Source of the DNA: Isoetes taiwanensis
Taxonomy: Eukaryota > Streptophyta > Lycopodiopsida > Isoetales > Isoetaceae
Assembly: GCA_021234155.1 (NCBI GenBank)
Contig: JAJEKV010000147.1
Location: 1,241,910 to 1,305,909, forward strand
DNA length: 64,000 bases
Direction of reading: 5' to 3'
Below are positions 33,719 to 43,984 of the stretch, in pieces. Every line of letters starts with the position of its first letter. Position 1 is the first letter of the stretch. A program made the position numbers and the translations under genes. The notes under the pieces are model-generated. The model was not told where the DNA came from, did no database searches, and saw only the letters and a program-made list of their open reading frames with translations.

Positions 33719-33737
33719 AATTAATGAAATCATGCTT
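33719..33737 (-). repeat. right terminal inverted repeat (19 bp)
   Basis: Exact inverse of 22695-22713. It is followed by the TATT duplication (33738-33741) and then LINE-B coding sequence. Confidence 0.85.
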
Positions 33738-35474
33738 TATTTGAGAAGACTGCAGCAACTCAAGATACACCTGGTACACAGACTCACCAGCCCACTCCCA
33801 ATAAGTCTGAAAGAACTCCACAAGGATGCCATCCAGCCCAGGACATTTATCCTTGGCCATGCACATATATGCCTCCGCTAAATCCTCTTTGGAGAGCTCC
33901 TGCTCCAAACTCTCACGCTGATGAGGCAGAATAGATGGCTTAACAGCCCCTAAAAAGCTCCTGCATCCCCTGCTCATAGGGAAGAGTGCACTATGCAAAA
34001 AACCCTGAGAAACGAGCATGCACATACCTCTGCAAATCAGCGGGATCCTCTAAAGTCCGGCCATCAGGCAAAGCAAGGGACGTCATAGATCTTTGCATAT
34101 ATCGCCACGCTTAGCCGCTCTCGAAGAACACCGACGAACTTGTGTCCCCTTCCTTCAACCAGGTAAGGGCTGCCTTCACACGCAGCCCTCCTGCACTTTA
34201 ACCTCTGCTCCAGCAGCAATAATACGCCGCAACACCGCATTCTCCCCTAATGCCATCGGGGCTGCGCTTCGAATCTTCTCCAACTCCCCGATAGCGACCA
34301 TGCAACTCCTGCTTTTGCCGCCTTTGCGACACGCTGCCTACCAAAGACCTTGGCAAAATGCTTCACCCTGGCTAACGCAGTCACCATACCAGACATACCC
34401 TTCCGAGATGAAAAGGTATCAAGCCACAACTCCCGGCATTTGGCCGAAATCTGATCGGCCGGTCGGGTGTTCAAACGGAACACCGCCCTAGAGGGCCGAG
34501 AGGCAATCGCACCACCGACAAAAAACCCGAGGGTAATGATCGAAAATGGAGGTAGACGAATGTTATTCCGGTGCAAAGAGGCACACCATCCAGTGCGCAT
34601 GGGGAAGCATAGCACCGGTCATGCCTAGCATACGCCCGGCCCGCACCAATATGCCTATTACAATAGGTGAAAGACAAGTCCTCAGGGACCTCAACCAAGG
34701 CCAAATCTTGCAACAAACGAGACCACTGGTCCCTCTCAAACCCATGCACAACCTAGATTTCAGAACCAGAGCGATCCTCTACTCGCTCTACCATATTAAA
34801 GTCCCCTAACAGCAACCAAGCGACCTGCAACCCACCAAGGGCTCGCAACTTATTTCGGACTGTGGCCCATAAAGCACCACGCTGAGAAGGCTGATTAGGG
34901 GCATAAACATTAACAATCCCCCACTCTTACCCTCCCTCCAACCACTTAATTATTGCCCACCGACCAAACCTGTTGGCTGCAGAGTACGTGACCTGCACAT
35001 CCATCCTCCAAGCAATAAGAGTACCCCCACTAGTCCGCCCAGAAGAAGAAGCAATAGAGGCAAACTGCCTACCAATCATATTCATGAGCCTGGACATATC
35101 ACCCCTGTGACACTTATGCTCCTGAATGCAAACAATATCAGGACGCAACTGCCGAAGTGCCAAAGAAACACGGGCCCTCTTACTACTAGAGGACCGCACC
35201 CCCCGCACATTCCAACTAAGGATCAACCTATTCATCTCGGAGGAGAAGTGTCTAGCCCCACATGCCTACCCACTAGGCCATCAGCCCACTCCACAGAGTC
35301 ATCATCTAGCGCCAGAGGATTAATCACAGCAATGTGACCCACAGCCGCTCTACGTGACATTCCACTTCCAACACGTGTTGGAAGTCCCCCAGGCACCTCC
35401 ATAGAGTCATGGGCCACACTAGTCTCTAACTCCAACTGGGCTGCTCCAGTCTCTACCTCCAACCGGGCTGCTCC
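33738..35474 (-). pseudogene. LINE-B endonuclease and linker (5' part)
   Basis: ORF2 begins with 'MNRLILSWNVRGVRS' (35235), the typical start of an exonuclease-endonuclease-phosphatase domain. It continues 'DIVCIQEHKC', 'VNVYAPNQP' and 'LLGDFNMVERVEDRSG' in shifting frames. The linker to reverse transcriptase includes 'MAKDKCPGLDGILVEFFQTY' (33708-34025), as in plant L1 elements, and runs up to the insertion at 33738. The stretch 35232-35462 may be the end of ORF1. The LINE is 5' truncated at about 35474, where it meets LINE-A. Confidence 0.82.
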
Positions 35475-36639
35475 AGCAAGAATGCTTTCTTTTTGGATTT
35501 TATCAGCTGAATATATGCTTTCTTAACCATCCTTTTATTTGCTCCCTTAGCTGATTTGAATTCATGTCTCTTTTGCTTACATTCTATGTCAAACCATCCG
35601 TTACATGGAAGCCCCAATAGTCTTCTTCTAGAAACAAAGCACTGCTCAGCTGCAGAGAGTACTAGAGAAGTCAGTTGTTCACTTATCCCAAGTGCATCAT
35701 GTGGCCATTCATTTTGCGCAATTTTATCCTCACAAACTTTTCCATACGTCTCAGCTTTAAACCTAGACATAGGAATTTGCCTATTCTGCATGGGGATATC
35801 ATTGTGTGTGCACAATCTGATTACATGTATTTCTACAAGCAAGGGAACATGGTCCGACTCAGTACGTATATCCCCTACATATATCCTTGCAATACTATCA
35901 GCAAAATCAGCACTGGCTATTATAAAGTCCACTACACTCGCATCTTTACAAGTACATTTTCCTGAGCCCGGATATTTTGCAGCACCATTATACAATACCA
36001 AATTGAGTCCACTGCACATGTTTAGTAAATGATATCCCTGAGGTTTAGGCCAACGAGATTTATCTGCAGATATACGGTTCCATCTACTGACAGCCAGCTC
36101 CTGGTCATCCTTTCCATCTAGATAGGATCTCCACTTGAGCTGCTAATAGCTGCTTGCTTATTTGCTATGTGACCATTAAAATCGTCAAGTAAAAGGATAT
36201 TTCCATGCGGCATTAGCTCTATTATGTCCTGTTCCAAATAAAAGAAAGGATCGTCCCTATCAAGATTTTCTGTATCATAGGTAGGCGATTCCCTTGGCGG
36301 GAAATAGCAGCCTGCAACATATGTCTTCCCTTTTTTACCAGGTAATTCAATCCAGATATATTGTTTAGAGGCCTTGTGTTTAAGAATTGGCACTGTTTGT
36401 AAAAAATCATTCCGAACATAAGATGCAATGCCTCCAAATCCCCTAAGTCTCCATCCTTTAACATTCCAAACAGAATACATACAAGTGAATCCTACAATGT
36501 CCGGCAATCCTTTTTCTTCATGCTCACATGTCTCTAAGAAAAAAATAACATCAAAATCTAGCAAGACATCATCCATAGTGGAAATCTTAGTAGCAGTTAG
36601 TGTATTTACATTCCACGATCCTAGCCTGATGGTCTCAAA
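35475..36639 (-). pseudogene. LINE-A endonuclease domain (5' part)
   Basis: The domain starts 'RLGSWNVNTLTATK' near 36625 and continues in 36118-36576 with 'VIFFLETCEH', 'GFGGIASYVRN', 'YVAGCYFPPRES' and 'ILLLDDFNGHI'. The frame 35453-36019 adds 'VVDFIIASADF' and 'ESDHVPLLVEI', the SDH motif of EEP nucleases. The catalytic pattern (E, DFN, SDH) is present. A frameshift separates the two frames near 36050. The downstream linker is interrupted by LINE-B and resumes at 20271. Confidence 0.85.
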
Positions 36640-36649
36640 TCCCTAGCTA

Positions 36650-38310
36650 TTTGTTACTATCACCTTACCACAAGAAAGGAGGCAAGGTGCTAGAAAGAAA
36701 CTACTGTTTTCTAGAGTACCTAGTGTAAACCTAACCACAACTAGGTGAACCTAGTGTAAATAAACCCAACCACGACAAGATGAATCTACATGAATTCATA
36801 CACCTAGATGCTACTTGTGTCTTTCTGAGAGGCCAATAACTATAATTTATCAGCTTATAGCAATGAAAGATTAAGTAAAAATAAAAGATTAAACACAACA
36901 AATGATCGAATACAATAGAAGATCCATTTCGGTCGTTTTTTATATCATAACCATATTACTTTCAATGTAGTTTTCAACGTATATTCTCTATCTATCTACC
37001 TACCTACCTATCTATGTACCTACATGCCTACCTATCTATCTATCTTCTAATTCTGCTTTATTTAGCTTCCTTCCTCCGATACGAGGAGTCACTCTCAACA
37101 TCTGCACCAACATCAAAGAGAGCTTCAAAGTAAGTAGTCATTTTCGTGTTGCCTTCAAAATTAAGTAGTCAATTTCATGTTGTAGATTAGGAATAAGCAC
37201 AATATACGAATATCTAGCATAGTAACATAGAGTTCCAGGGGGCTTTGATATAATGATTTAAGACCATAGACTATATCTCTAAAACAATTGAATGGACTAT
37301 GATAAAAAAAATATATAGACTCAATAGAAAAAACAAATATGTTAGCTTGCTGGTTGCATTGGTTAAGCATTTTTTTAGGATATTGAATTATTCTGATAGA
37401 GGTTCGAGTCTCCGCATTTCATATTCTAAAACCTTAGGTGAATCCGTATAGAGATGAGCCCTTATTTCATATTCCAAAACCTTAGGCAAACCTGTATTTC
37501 ATATTTCAAAATCATAGGTGACCCCAATCATAAATGACCATAATCGAAATGAGAGATGCTCAGAGGCCCTATCAATGATCTGGTCATAGAACCTATTTCA
37601 AAATTATAGGTGGCCCCAATCATAAATGATCATAATCAAAATGAGAGATGCTCGGAGGCCATAACAATGATCTGGTCATAGAACCCACTTCCAACTGGGC
37701 AGATTGCTGAAAATAGTCTGCTAAAGCTAGAAAATATAAGCTCCAACTGGATAGATTTTTAAAAGGTTTGCTAAAACCAGAAAACCCAATCCGGATGGAC
37801 AGAAGGCATGGCATGAAACTGCACAACTTAGCTTTTAAAAACCTAAAAATTCAAAGAAAGAAGCTTAATCTTGCTTTAACAGATGTGTTACATGCAAAGC
37901 TCTGCTTGAAACACATAACTGTCGCAAAGCTAATAAATCTGGCATTTTCCTATTCCTAAGCATGTTACCCATTCTTGTCAAGTTAAACCTTTTTGTAGAT
38001 TGATGCAGAGATATGGCCACTGTAATCTTTTTTGCTATAAATCAATGTTGTGAACATAGCTCGAAGGTGAAAAAACAGAGAATGGGGAAAAGAAGTGCAA
38101 CTAATATTTGGGGGGGAGGGAGGGGGGGAGCTCAATTTGTTTAAAACTTTCGAATTTAATGGCATAATTTCATCTTGCAAATGCAGGGGCAAGAATGATA
38201 GTAGGACCATGGATGAATGGGCATGGGGCCTTCCAGATAATCCATAGCAGCTATGGGTCTATGGATGAATGGGCATGGGTCATCTGAGATAACCCATTGA
38301 AGATATCCAC
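36650..38310. other. no gene recognised; short repeats
   Basis: AT-rich DNA. It contains a TATC/TACC microsatellite (about 36979-37046) and a diverged tandem duplication of about 93 bp (units near 37508 and 37600, sharing 'ccccaatcataaatga...gagagatgctc'). A C/G run (GGGGGGGAGGGAGGGGGGG) is near 38110. Open frames are short and unconvincing. Confidence 0.5.
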
Positions 38311-38311
38311 A

Positions 38312-38470
38312 ATATCCTCATTTTATCCGTGAGCAAGTAACCAATGGAGTAATTGATTTATAATTCTCCTCAACTTAAGGCATGCTTGCTGATCTACTGA
38401 CAAAGACACTTGCTCATGACAAATTTCAACATGATCGAGGGTTGTTGCAAACCATTTATCATTGGATCCA
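38312..38470 (+). pseudogene. Copia-type RNase H terminal fragment
   Basis: One frame reads 'PHFIREQVTNGVIDL', a stop, then 'FSST', a stop, then 'GMLADLLTKTLAHDKFQHDR'. The ADxxTK motif with its preceding residues is the characteristic end of Copia reverse transcriptase/RNase H polyproteins. Only the last about 45 codons remain, with two stops. A 3' LTR may follow but was not delimited. Confidence 0.75.
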
Positions 38471-39590
38471 GGCTGAAGCAGGAGTGATGAAATGTATCAG
38501 CCTTAGAATCCTAGGTGTTGAGAAGCCATCCACATGGCAGTTGTGTCATATAAATTTGCATATGTCCAATGCATAGAACGACTTTTGTAATTTTCTTTGT
38601 TATCATCAATTATGCACAAGCATTCTAGCATGTGTTTTCTATCTATCTTATTATTAATGGTATGAGCATAATGGAGATCCCAATTTCCATTCTGCAATGT
38701 TGGGGTAGATACATAGCACTAGCACAATGCAGTTCAATGCAATGTTGGGGTAGATGCACAATGCAGTTCAATGCAGTCTAGCGACCCAATTACCATTTTG
38801 GATACAAGGTCTAGTTGTTAATGGCAAGGTGTGCTCATTCATTTTGTGAAAATGGACTATATGTGGGTGCTACTTGTTAACTTGTAAAATACAATTAGTC
38901 GAAGTATATAACTTGGACACCATGAACTCTCAAAAGCAAAAGGTGGTTGTTCTATGGCATACGGTAAGTCTATAAGAACGTTATATCACACCAAGGACTA
39001 TGCTAACTTTATTGTTTGATAGCCCATTAATTACCATTCTAAGCAAGAATGGTAATCCCCATTTTTGGTGTGTTTTGCAATGCGTTTAGCACTGTGTGAT
39101 GTTGCTCTTTGATTCGTGGAATAAAGAGCGTACAATTCCTGAATAAAATTAGTGACCTGAGCATCTTTGGTCACCAATTCTATGCAAGAATGGTACCTCA
39201 GTTTTCGTGATTGGGCCCAAAATTCTGGGTCCCAATTTTTTGGACTTGATTCTATCCCTGACGCTGCCGATCTGCTCATATATACAGTGAAATCAAGCCG
39301 GCTTAGCGCAGACAGAACAGATCGAGCAAGAAATTGGCCCTAATCTATTACAATGGCGCAGGATTCTTGCACCCGGATTTTTGTAACGTAAACTCCTGCT
39401 GCGGACCGATTAATAAAATGTTAAACACATACACATAACAGTCGGACAAAAAAGAATGCGAGAGCAAAATGTAGTGTATTTCTTTGCAACTCAGATTATA
39501 CATTTGAACCGATATCAAAATAATTTGAAGAAATAGGGGCCTAAAAAGCAAGTCCCAAAAAGGTTAATGCCACTTTTGTATTTGTTGAAA
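38471..39590. other. no gene recognised
   Basis: A short direct repeat, 'aatgttggggtagat(a/g)ca', occurs at about 38696 and 38741. The stretch just below 39598 is presumably the 3' UTR and downstream region of the OSR-like gene. Nothing else can be supported. Confidence 0.4.
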
Positions 39591-39597
39591 GAAGGAA

Positions 39598-39804
39598 TTA
39601 AACAGGAGGGGGAGGAGGTATGGTTGGGGGCGTGAAAAGGGCAAGGAGAAAAAGGGGAAGGAACGTCAACAAAGGAAGCCACAGTAAAGGAAGGGGTGGA
39701 GGAGGCAATGGAGGAAGAAAAGGAGGAATTGCAAGGATTAAAAAAGCTAGTATAATAAGCAAGGCAACACGAACCCGATGCTCCCGCGCCTCCATCGTCG
39801 GCAT
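39598..39804 (-). CDS. ARGOS/OSR-type small membrane protein
   Basis: A 68-residue product with start ATG at 39804; a second in-frame ATG three codons later would give 65 residues. It has two hydrophobic segments, 'VALLIILAFLILAI' and 'LPLLTFLPLFLLALF', around the signature PPFLPPLPPPP. A Pro-rich helix-loop-helix with LPPLPPPP is the hallmark of the plant OSR domain (ARGOS, ARL, OSR1/2). Those ER-membrane proteins promote organ growth and dampen ethylene response. The N-terminus is short next to ARGOS but fits OSR-like members. A splice acceptor (TTCGCAG at 39823) sits 18 bp upstream, so the 5' UTR probably has an intron. The extra C-terminal 'TPPTIPPPPPV' is Pro-rich. It is surrounded by transposons; expression is unverified. 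Confidence 0.7.
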   Translation of the reverse strand: MPTMEAREHRVRVALLIILAFLILAIPPFLPPLPPPPLPLLWLPLLTFLPLFLLALFTPPTIPPPPPV

Positions 39805-39824
39805 GACCTCCCCTTGTCCCGCCT

Positions 39825-41340
39825 GCGAAAGAAGAAGAGAGCATTCTTAACATCCACTAGAGACCAACTTTCTTCGAACCATTGTCCTCTGAAATAAAAT
39901 AAACAACGTCATGTTTAGGGTTCATGCACCTTCTTTTCCCTTTGCCTTTTCGTACCCACTTGAACTGCATTTCATGTGTTCATTCCCCTTCCACTTGATT
40001 ATTCACCACATGCAGTCAAAAATGTCCTCCAATGTACCCTCTTGTTGCCCCATGCTTGCACATTCCCATCATACTAGCAAACAGCCTTCGTCGCCTTCTA
40101 CCCGCATCTTTGCATTTAACCGTTCCCACTTTGGTCTATATATGTTTGGCTGACAACTATACATTTTACACTATACGTCTGGCTAGCAAGATATGTTTTT
40201 TTTCTATGGAAAATTTGTTAGGAGTCAATTATGGTGGTTCAAATGTGAAAGCGACACAAATATCGTGGTCCCATGTAGGATAAATCAACCATGGATCTCC
40301 TTGTCTTTGTCTTATTTTGGTCTTTCGATGTGATTTAAAGAAGCAGTCTGATTTAGATGTTTTACCAAGCAAGAAACATTGGGCCACTAATATGCAATGA
40401 ATGAGGTGTCAATTGGTAGGTTACAGATGCATGTTTAGCTTCTTCTTCCTCGCAGTTGTGTTTAAGACATGAATGCAGCCCCTAAGGTTATGTTAGAGTT
40501 CGCAAGTTCAAGTGAGTGGTGTAGGTATAGAGGACAACTCTTTCTCAAGTCCATGGACATGGCTTCCTAAACCAATAAGTGGATTTGGGCCACTCGGAAG
40601 GGAACTTTGGACACCCTCCATTTCGGGTGGTCATAACTAGATGTAGAAGTGGATTTTTTGGTCGACTAAGTTATTCTGGAAAGCTCAGCCCAAGAAAATT
40701 CCAGAGACGGTTTGATATGCCACATTTAGAGCATTTTTGCACTTAAGTGCATTGCCACAACAACCCCAGCTCCAAAAGCATTATATAATTGAAGATAGAA
40801 TATATGCTCCAAAAGCATTATATGGTTTTAACTTTGTGAACATTGACATTATCTTTGTTGGTGCATGTGAGATATCAAAGCTACATTTTGAACTTATCAT
40901 AGTAGTTTGATTACAACAACGAAAAGGTTGCCTATTAGTAGCTCCTGAAAAAGTTATTTGGTAATCCCATCGATCCGAGACATCGGATCGCCATTCTAGA
41001 ATGGGACGAGCATGCATGTTTTGCATGCATGCGGGCGGCGCATGCCCGTTCTGGTTGGGAGTTCGCTATTTTAGGCGCGTTTCTGCTTCGACTTCTCATC
41101 GGCGCTTCCTCTTCTCTCTCAGCAGTACCTTATTCTCTTTGAACCCACCCTCCCCCCCTTCTTTGTTATTGTATTTTTATCGCGTGGCACGCGCGTAATC
41201 AGCCCCTCCACTCTGGGAGGTTTGGTTTGTCTTGTTGTTTTGTTGGTGATGTGCAGGTACAGGTTAGCGAGCGGCATCTGTTTCGACTTTTCCATTCGTG
41301 GGTTTTGGGGAGCGATTTTTATGCCTTACGTTTGTCCAAG
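39825..41340. other. upstream region of OSR-like gene; no other gene
   Basis: Presumed promoter and 5' intron of the minus-strand OSR-like gene occupy the left part. A GCATGC-rich palindromic stretch lies at about 41011-41046. No supportable coding region was seen. Confidence 0.4.
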
Positions 41341-41345
41341 CCCCT

Positions 41346-41426
41346 TGCCGAAGGCTTATCACTAGGGTTTTTCCTCGAAAACCCGAAAGGGCGGGGTTTT
41401 TTAATCCCGGTGATAAGCTTTCGGCA
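41346..41426. repeat. 81-bp imperfect hairpin
   Basis: Arms TGCCGAAGGCTTATCACTAG (from 41346) and CCCGGTGATAAGCTTTCGGC (from 41406) pair over about 21 bp with two or three mismatches. The 38-bp loop holds a second inverted pair, AAAACCCGAAAGGGCGGGGTTTT. It could be a foldback remnant or a structured RNA; there is nothing else to support a gene. Confidence 0.6.
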
Positions 41427-43292
41427 GGTACACTAGCTCAGTCTCTATTAGCATTGTATTTTGTTGGGGTCCAAATGATATAATTGGATTTTCCCTTTAT
41501 TTTTTATGGGTAGTTCGCATGTGTGCGGCTACCCACTATCCACCATTGTAGAAAATCTGCTGAGATGAATGAGAAGCAACTCTAAGTAATCCTGGACAAC
41601 AATAGATCTATTGTGTTCTTTCTTTGGGTCTTATAGGCCGTTTTTGTGTCCATGAAATAAAACTCAATATAATTCCTGGAAATAGATGTATAACACTATA
41701 AAAAACCTTATCTTAATAAGCTTGTCCAGGCAAATGGCAGTCACCTTACATGTTAGCATGCCATGGATTGGTTGTGAGACTCTTGTAGAAGCTATCAAGT
41801 TCAAAATTTGGTGCATATTCCAGTATTAGTTTCAAGTCCAGGGCCTCCATAGTCTTTTCTGCTCTTGTTTTGGCTCTTACTCCAATCATGTCTTCTAAAG
41901 TTGAGGACCTAGTGCCGTGCATTTAGTTTTTTAGGGTTCTTTGTTCCCCCGGTGAAAAGCAGCATTGGAGGAAGACCACTTTATGTTTTACTGGGTTCAA
42001 GATATATATTTCATGGTTGCCCAATCAAATAGTCTAGCTTGTAGGAATTAGATGTTTTGGGACAACTGTACTGTGCGAAAAATGCTTATTTCATATATAG
42101 TGCATTCAATATTTGCACGCTTACCTCAATATTTGCAAGCTTATCAAATAAAAAATACCACAAAAGGAACACAATCATAGAGCAATGTTGCACACTGTTT
42201 CTGATGCATGCCATATAAGCCTTCTCCAATAGCTACTTCAAACCCGTGTAGATATACCTACATAAACATCCTTTGGAATATTTAGTATTCTTTATAAGAG
42301 ATTGATTTTTTGGAAGGTTTTGGCTAAAATCTAAAAACCCTATAATCTCTAGCCACTGAATAGTAAATAAATGATAGTCCAACAATTGAGGATGGCATGA
42401 AGAAAGAAAATTTACTTGAGTTTTTGGGGGATAAAACATTGGAAAATTTTATAGGTGAAGAATTAAAGGATTTGGAAGCCAAGAGCATCGTCATTAGGAG
42501 CCTCTGGGACCCTATGCAGACTGTGAAACTCTCTACCAGCAATGACTGCCTAGCAACCAAGAATAGTTGTCTTGCAATGTCTGTACCACGCCGTGCAGAT
42601 TCTGAAACAAGTGATAAAATCAGCCAGAGAGATCTTGAAAAAGGTATTAGGTGTTCGCCCAAGAAACTTGCAAAAGGCAAAGAAGTAGAGGGCAGAGATC
42701 GATTACAATAGTGCGAAATGGGTTTCTTATAAGAGGGCTAAAAGATTCGATGCAATTTTCAGATGAACAGATAGAAAAGATTCAAAAATTTTGGATTGAG
42801 AACACCAGAGTGTCTCCTAACACAAAGGGATTGGAGAGAAATGTAAGAGAAGAACATGTTGCCCACTATCTGGAGAAATCAAAGGTTAGTTTATAAATTC
42901 AGTTGTTCATGTTTTCTTAGTTATAGTGCTTAGTGTGGTGGTGCATGTGGTGGTTATTGTGTTGAACAGTGATTATGGTGTACTGTATGCAACATGTGAA
43001 TTGTGTGTAGTTGACTCTGAAATGCAGCTAAATAATATTTAATGTTGGGAATATTAGAACATGACAGAATTGTATTACAAGTACTATATTCGTTTAACTG
43101 GGTCAGTGGGTCTATGTGTACAGTCTAAAAATATTTGAGAATGACAGATAACTAATCCTAAAAGTTTAGTTGAATAGACAAATTTATGTCAGATGAAAGT
43201 ACATCTCTCTTTGAAAGCTTATAGTATATTAGAAAAAAGGCACTATGTTACAAAATTTGGCTTTTCATTGAAAGCTCTGTACACGAAAAATA

Positions 43293-43832
43293 TTACCCAT
43301 GCATTTCCTGAGCAGCAAGAAATGCTGGTATTACTGGATCCACTGGTGGTGCATCCAAAATGACTGTTTTCTGCACTAAAGCACCCAAGCTTTGTGCAAT
43401 CATCCCAGAGGTGCATAAGATCAGGTTCGCCAATGCTTCCTGCATCCCCTCGTAGCAAGAATGCATCCCTGCCAATAATTCCTGATGTTGCCAATTCAAA
43501 GTGAGCAAGTGCCGAATAACCCATGCTATACATGTCTTTGCAGCAGCATGTAACATAAGGTCAGAGACCTTGTCTGAAAGCTCTCTTTTCATCATTCCGA
43601 ACCCAAAAATAGCCATTGATGACCCAGCATCCAGTCTGTTGAATGGGTTTAGGGTGGCTTCGAATTGAGCAAAGAAGGTGGATTTAGGCATATCCACCTT
43701 CAGAGACTGGTCACGAGCCTTGGTTAAAACAAACCGAAGGCCATCCTCACTCACTCTAGCAAGGCCGTAATTGTCCCTGAGCCTGTTAGCCATTGCCGGA
43801 ATAAACTTGAAAGCTTGAGAACGAAACGCCAA
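43293..43832 (-). CDS. unrecognised 179-codon frame inside an intron
   Basis: An ORF of ordinary amino-acid composition, unlike the biased frames around it. It reads 'LARVSEDGLRFVLTKARDQS', 'KSTFFAQFEATLNPFNRLDA' and a helical, Ala/Leu-rich second half. It lies antisense in the presumed long intron of the transposase-like gene. It may be an exon of another element gene or a fragment of a nested element. No family recognised. Confidence 0.35.
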   Translation of the reverse strand: MAFRSQAFKFIPAMANRLRDNYGLARVSEDGLRFVLTKARDQSLKVDMPKSTFFAQFEATLNPFNRLDAGSSMAIFGFGMMKRELSDKVSDLMLHAAAKTCIAWVIRHLLTLNWQHQELLAGMHSCYEGMQEALANLILCTSGMIAQSLGALVQKTVILDAPPVDPVIPAFLAAQEMHG

Positions 43833-43984
43833 AAATCTAGTGCAGGGACGATTTAGTGTAGTAAAGAGGTAGATCTTTTAATATTAGGAACGGTATGTAA
43901 TTATTATCGGGGTACGAATTTCAAAAATGTTATGAGAGCAGGCTAGGCAAATTTTTTATGGCAGACCAAATAGGATCAAAGTGA

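Larger units (their letters stand above)
22695..33737. mobile_element. 11,043-bp DNA transposon with ParB-like, DUF8039, DUF7869 and small genes
   Basis: The element has 19-bp perfect terminal inverted repeats (22695-22713 and 33719-33737, AAGCATGATTTCATTAATT), a short target duplication, and a clean insertion in LINE-B reverse transcriptase coding sequence. Contents from left: a leftward ParB-like multi-exon gene (23200-27273), a CG-rich palindrome array (27075-27218), a rightward DUF8039-like ORF (28677-29243), a rightward DUF7869 transposase-like gene (about 29450-31812), and three tandem leftward small genes (31.99-33.46 kb). I do not recognise the ends as those of a named superfamily. 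Several genes are frameshifted, so this copy looks inactive. Confidence 0.8.
20272..35474 (-). mobile_element. LINE-B, an L1-type LINE split by an 11-kb DNA element
   Basis: The 5' part is 33738-35474 and the 3' part 20272-22694. The 3' end has a 13-base poly(A) tail (T run 20272-20284 on the plus strand) that abuts the LINE-A linker. Order of domains: end of a putative ORF1, endonuclease, reverse transcriptase, zinc-binding domain. That is the plant L1 layout. A related 3' fragment is at 56.9-57.6 kb. Confidence 0.85.
17817..36639 (-). mobile_element. LINE-A, a LINE split by nested insertions
   Basis: The 5' part is at 35475-36639 and the 3' part at 17817-20271. LINE-B lies between them and a MITE sits at 18601-18845. 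The sequence TCCCTAG flanks both outer ends (17810-17816 and 36640-36646), a candidate target-site duplication. The 3' end on the minus strand is AATAAACATTTCATTTCATT, a short CATTT-repeat tail. Coding order is endonuclease, reverse transcriptase, then a C-terminal Cys/His region, as in single-polyprotein LINEs. It is 5' truncated, starting just before the endonuclease. Confidence 0.8.

Noticed and set aside
39515-39853. 112-codon minus-strand and 76-codon plus-strand frames overlapping the OSR-like gene
   Set aside because: They are shifted-frame shadows of 39598-39804; only that frame shows the helix-PPLPPPP-helix pattern.
41949-42100. Left terminal repeat of the 42-52 kb element (GGTGAAAAGCAGCATTGG at 41951, or AAAAATGCTTATTT near 42080)
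   Set aside because: The match to GGGTAAAAGCACGCTGTGG is too weak to call an end; no target duplication supports it.
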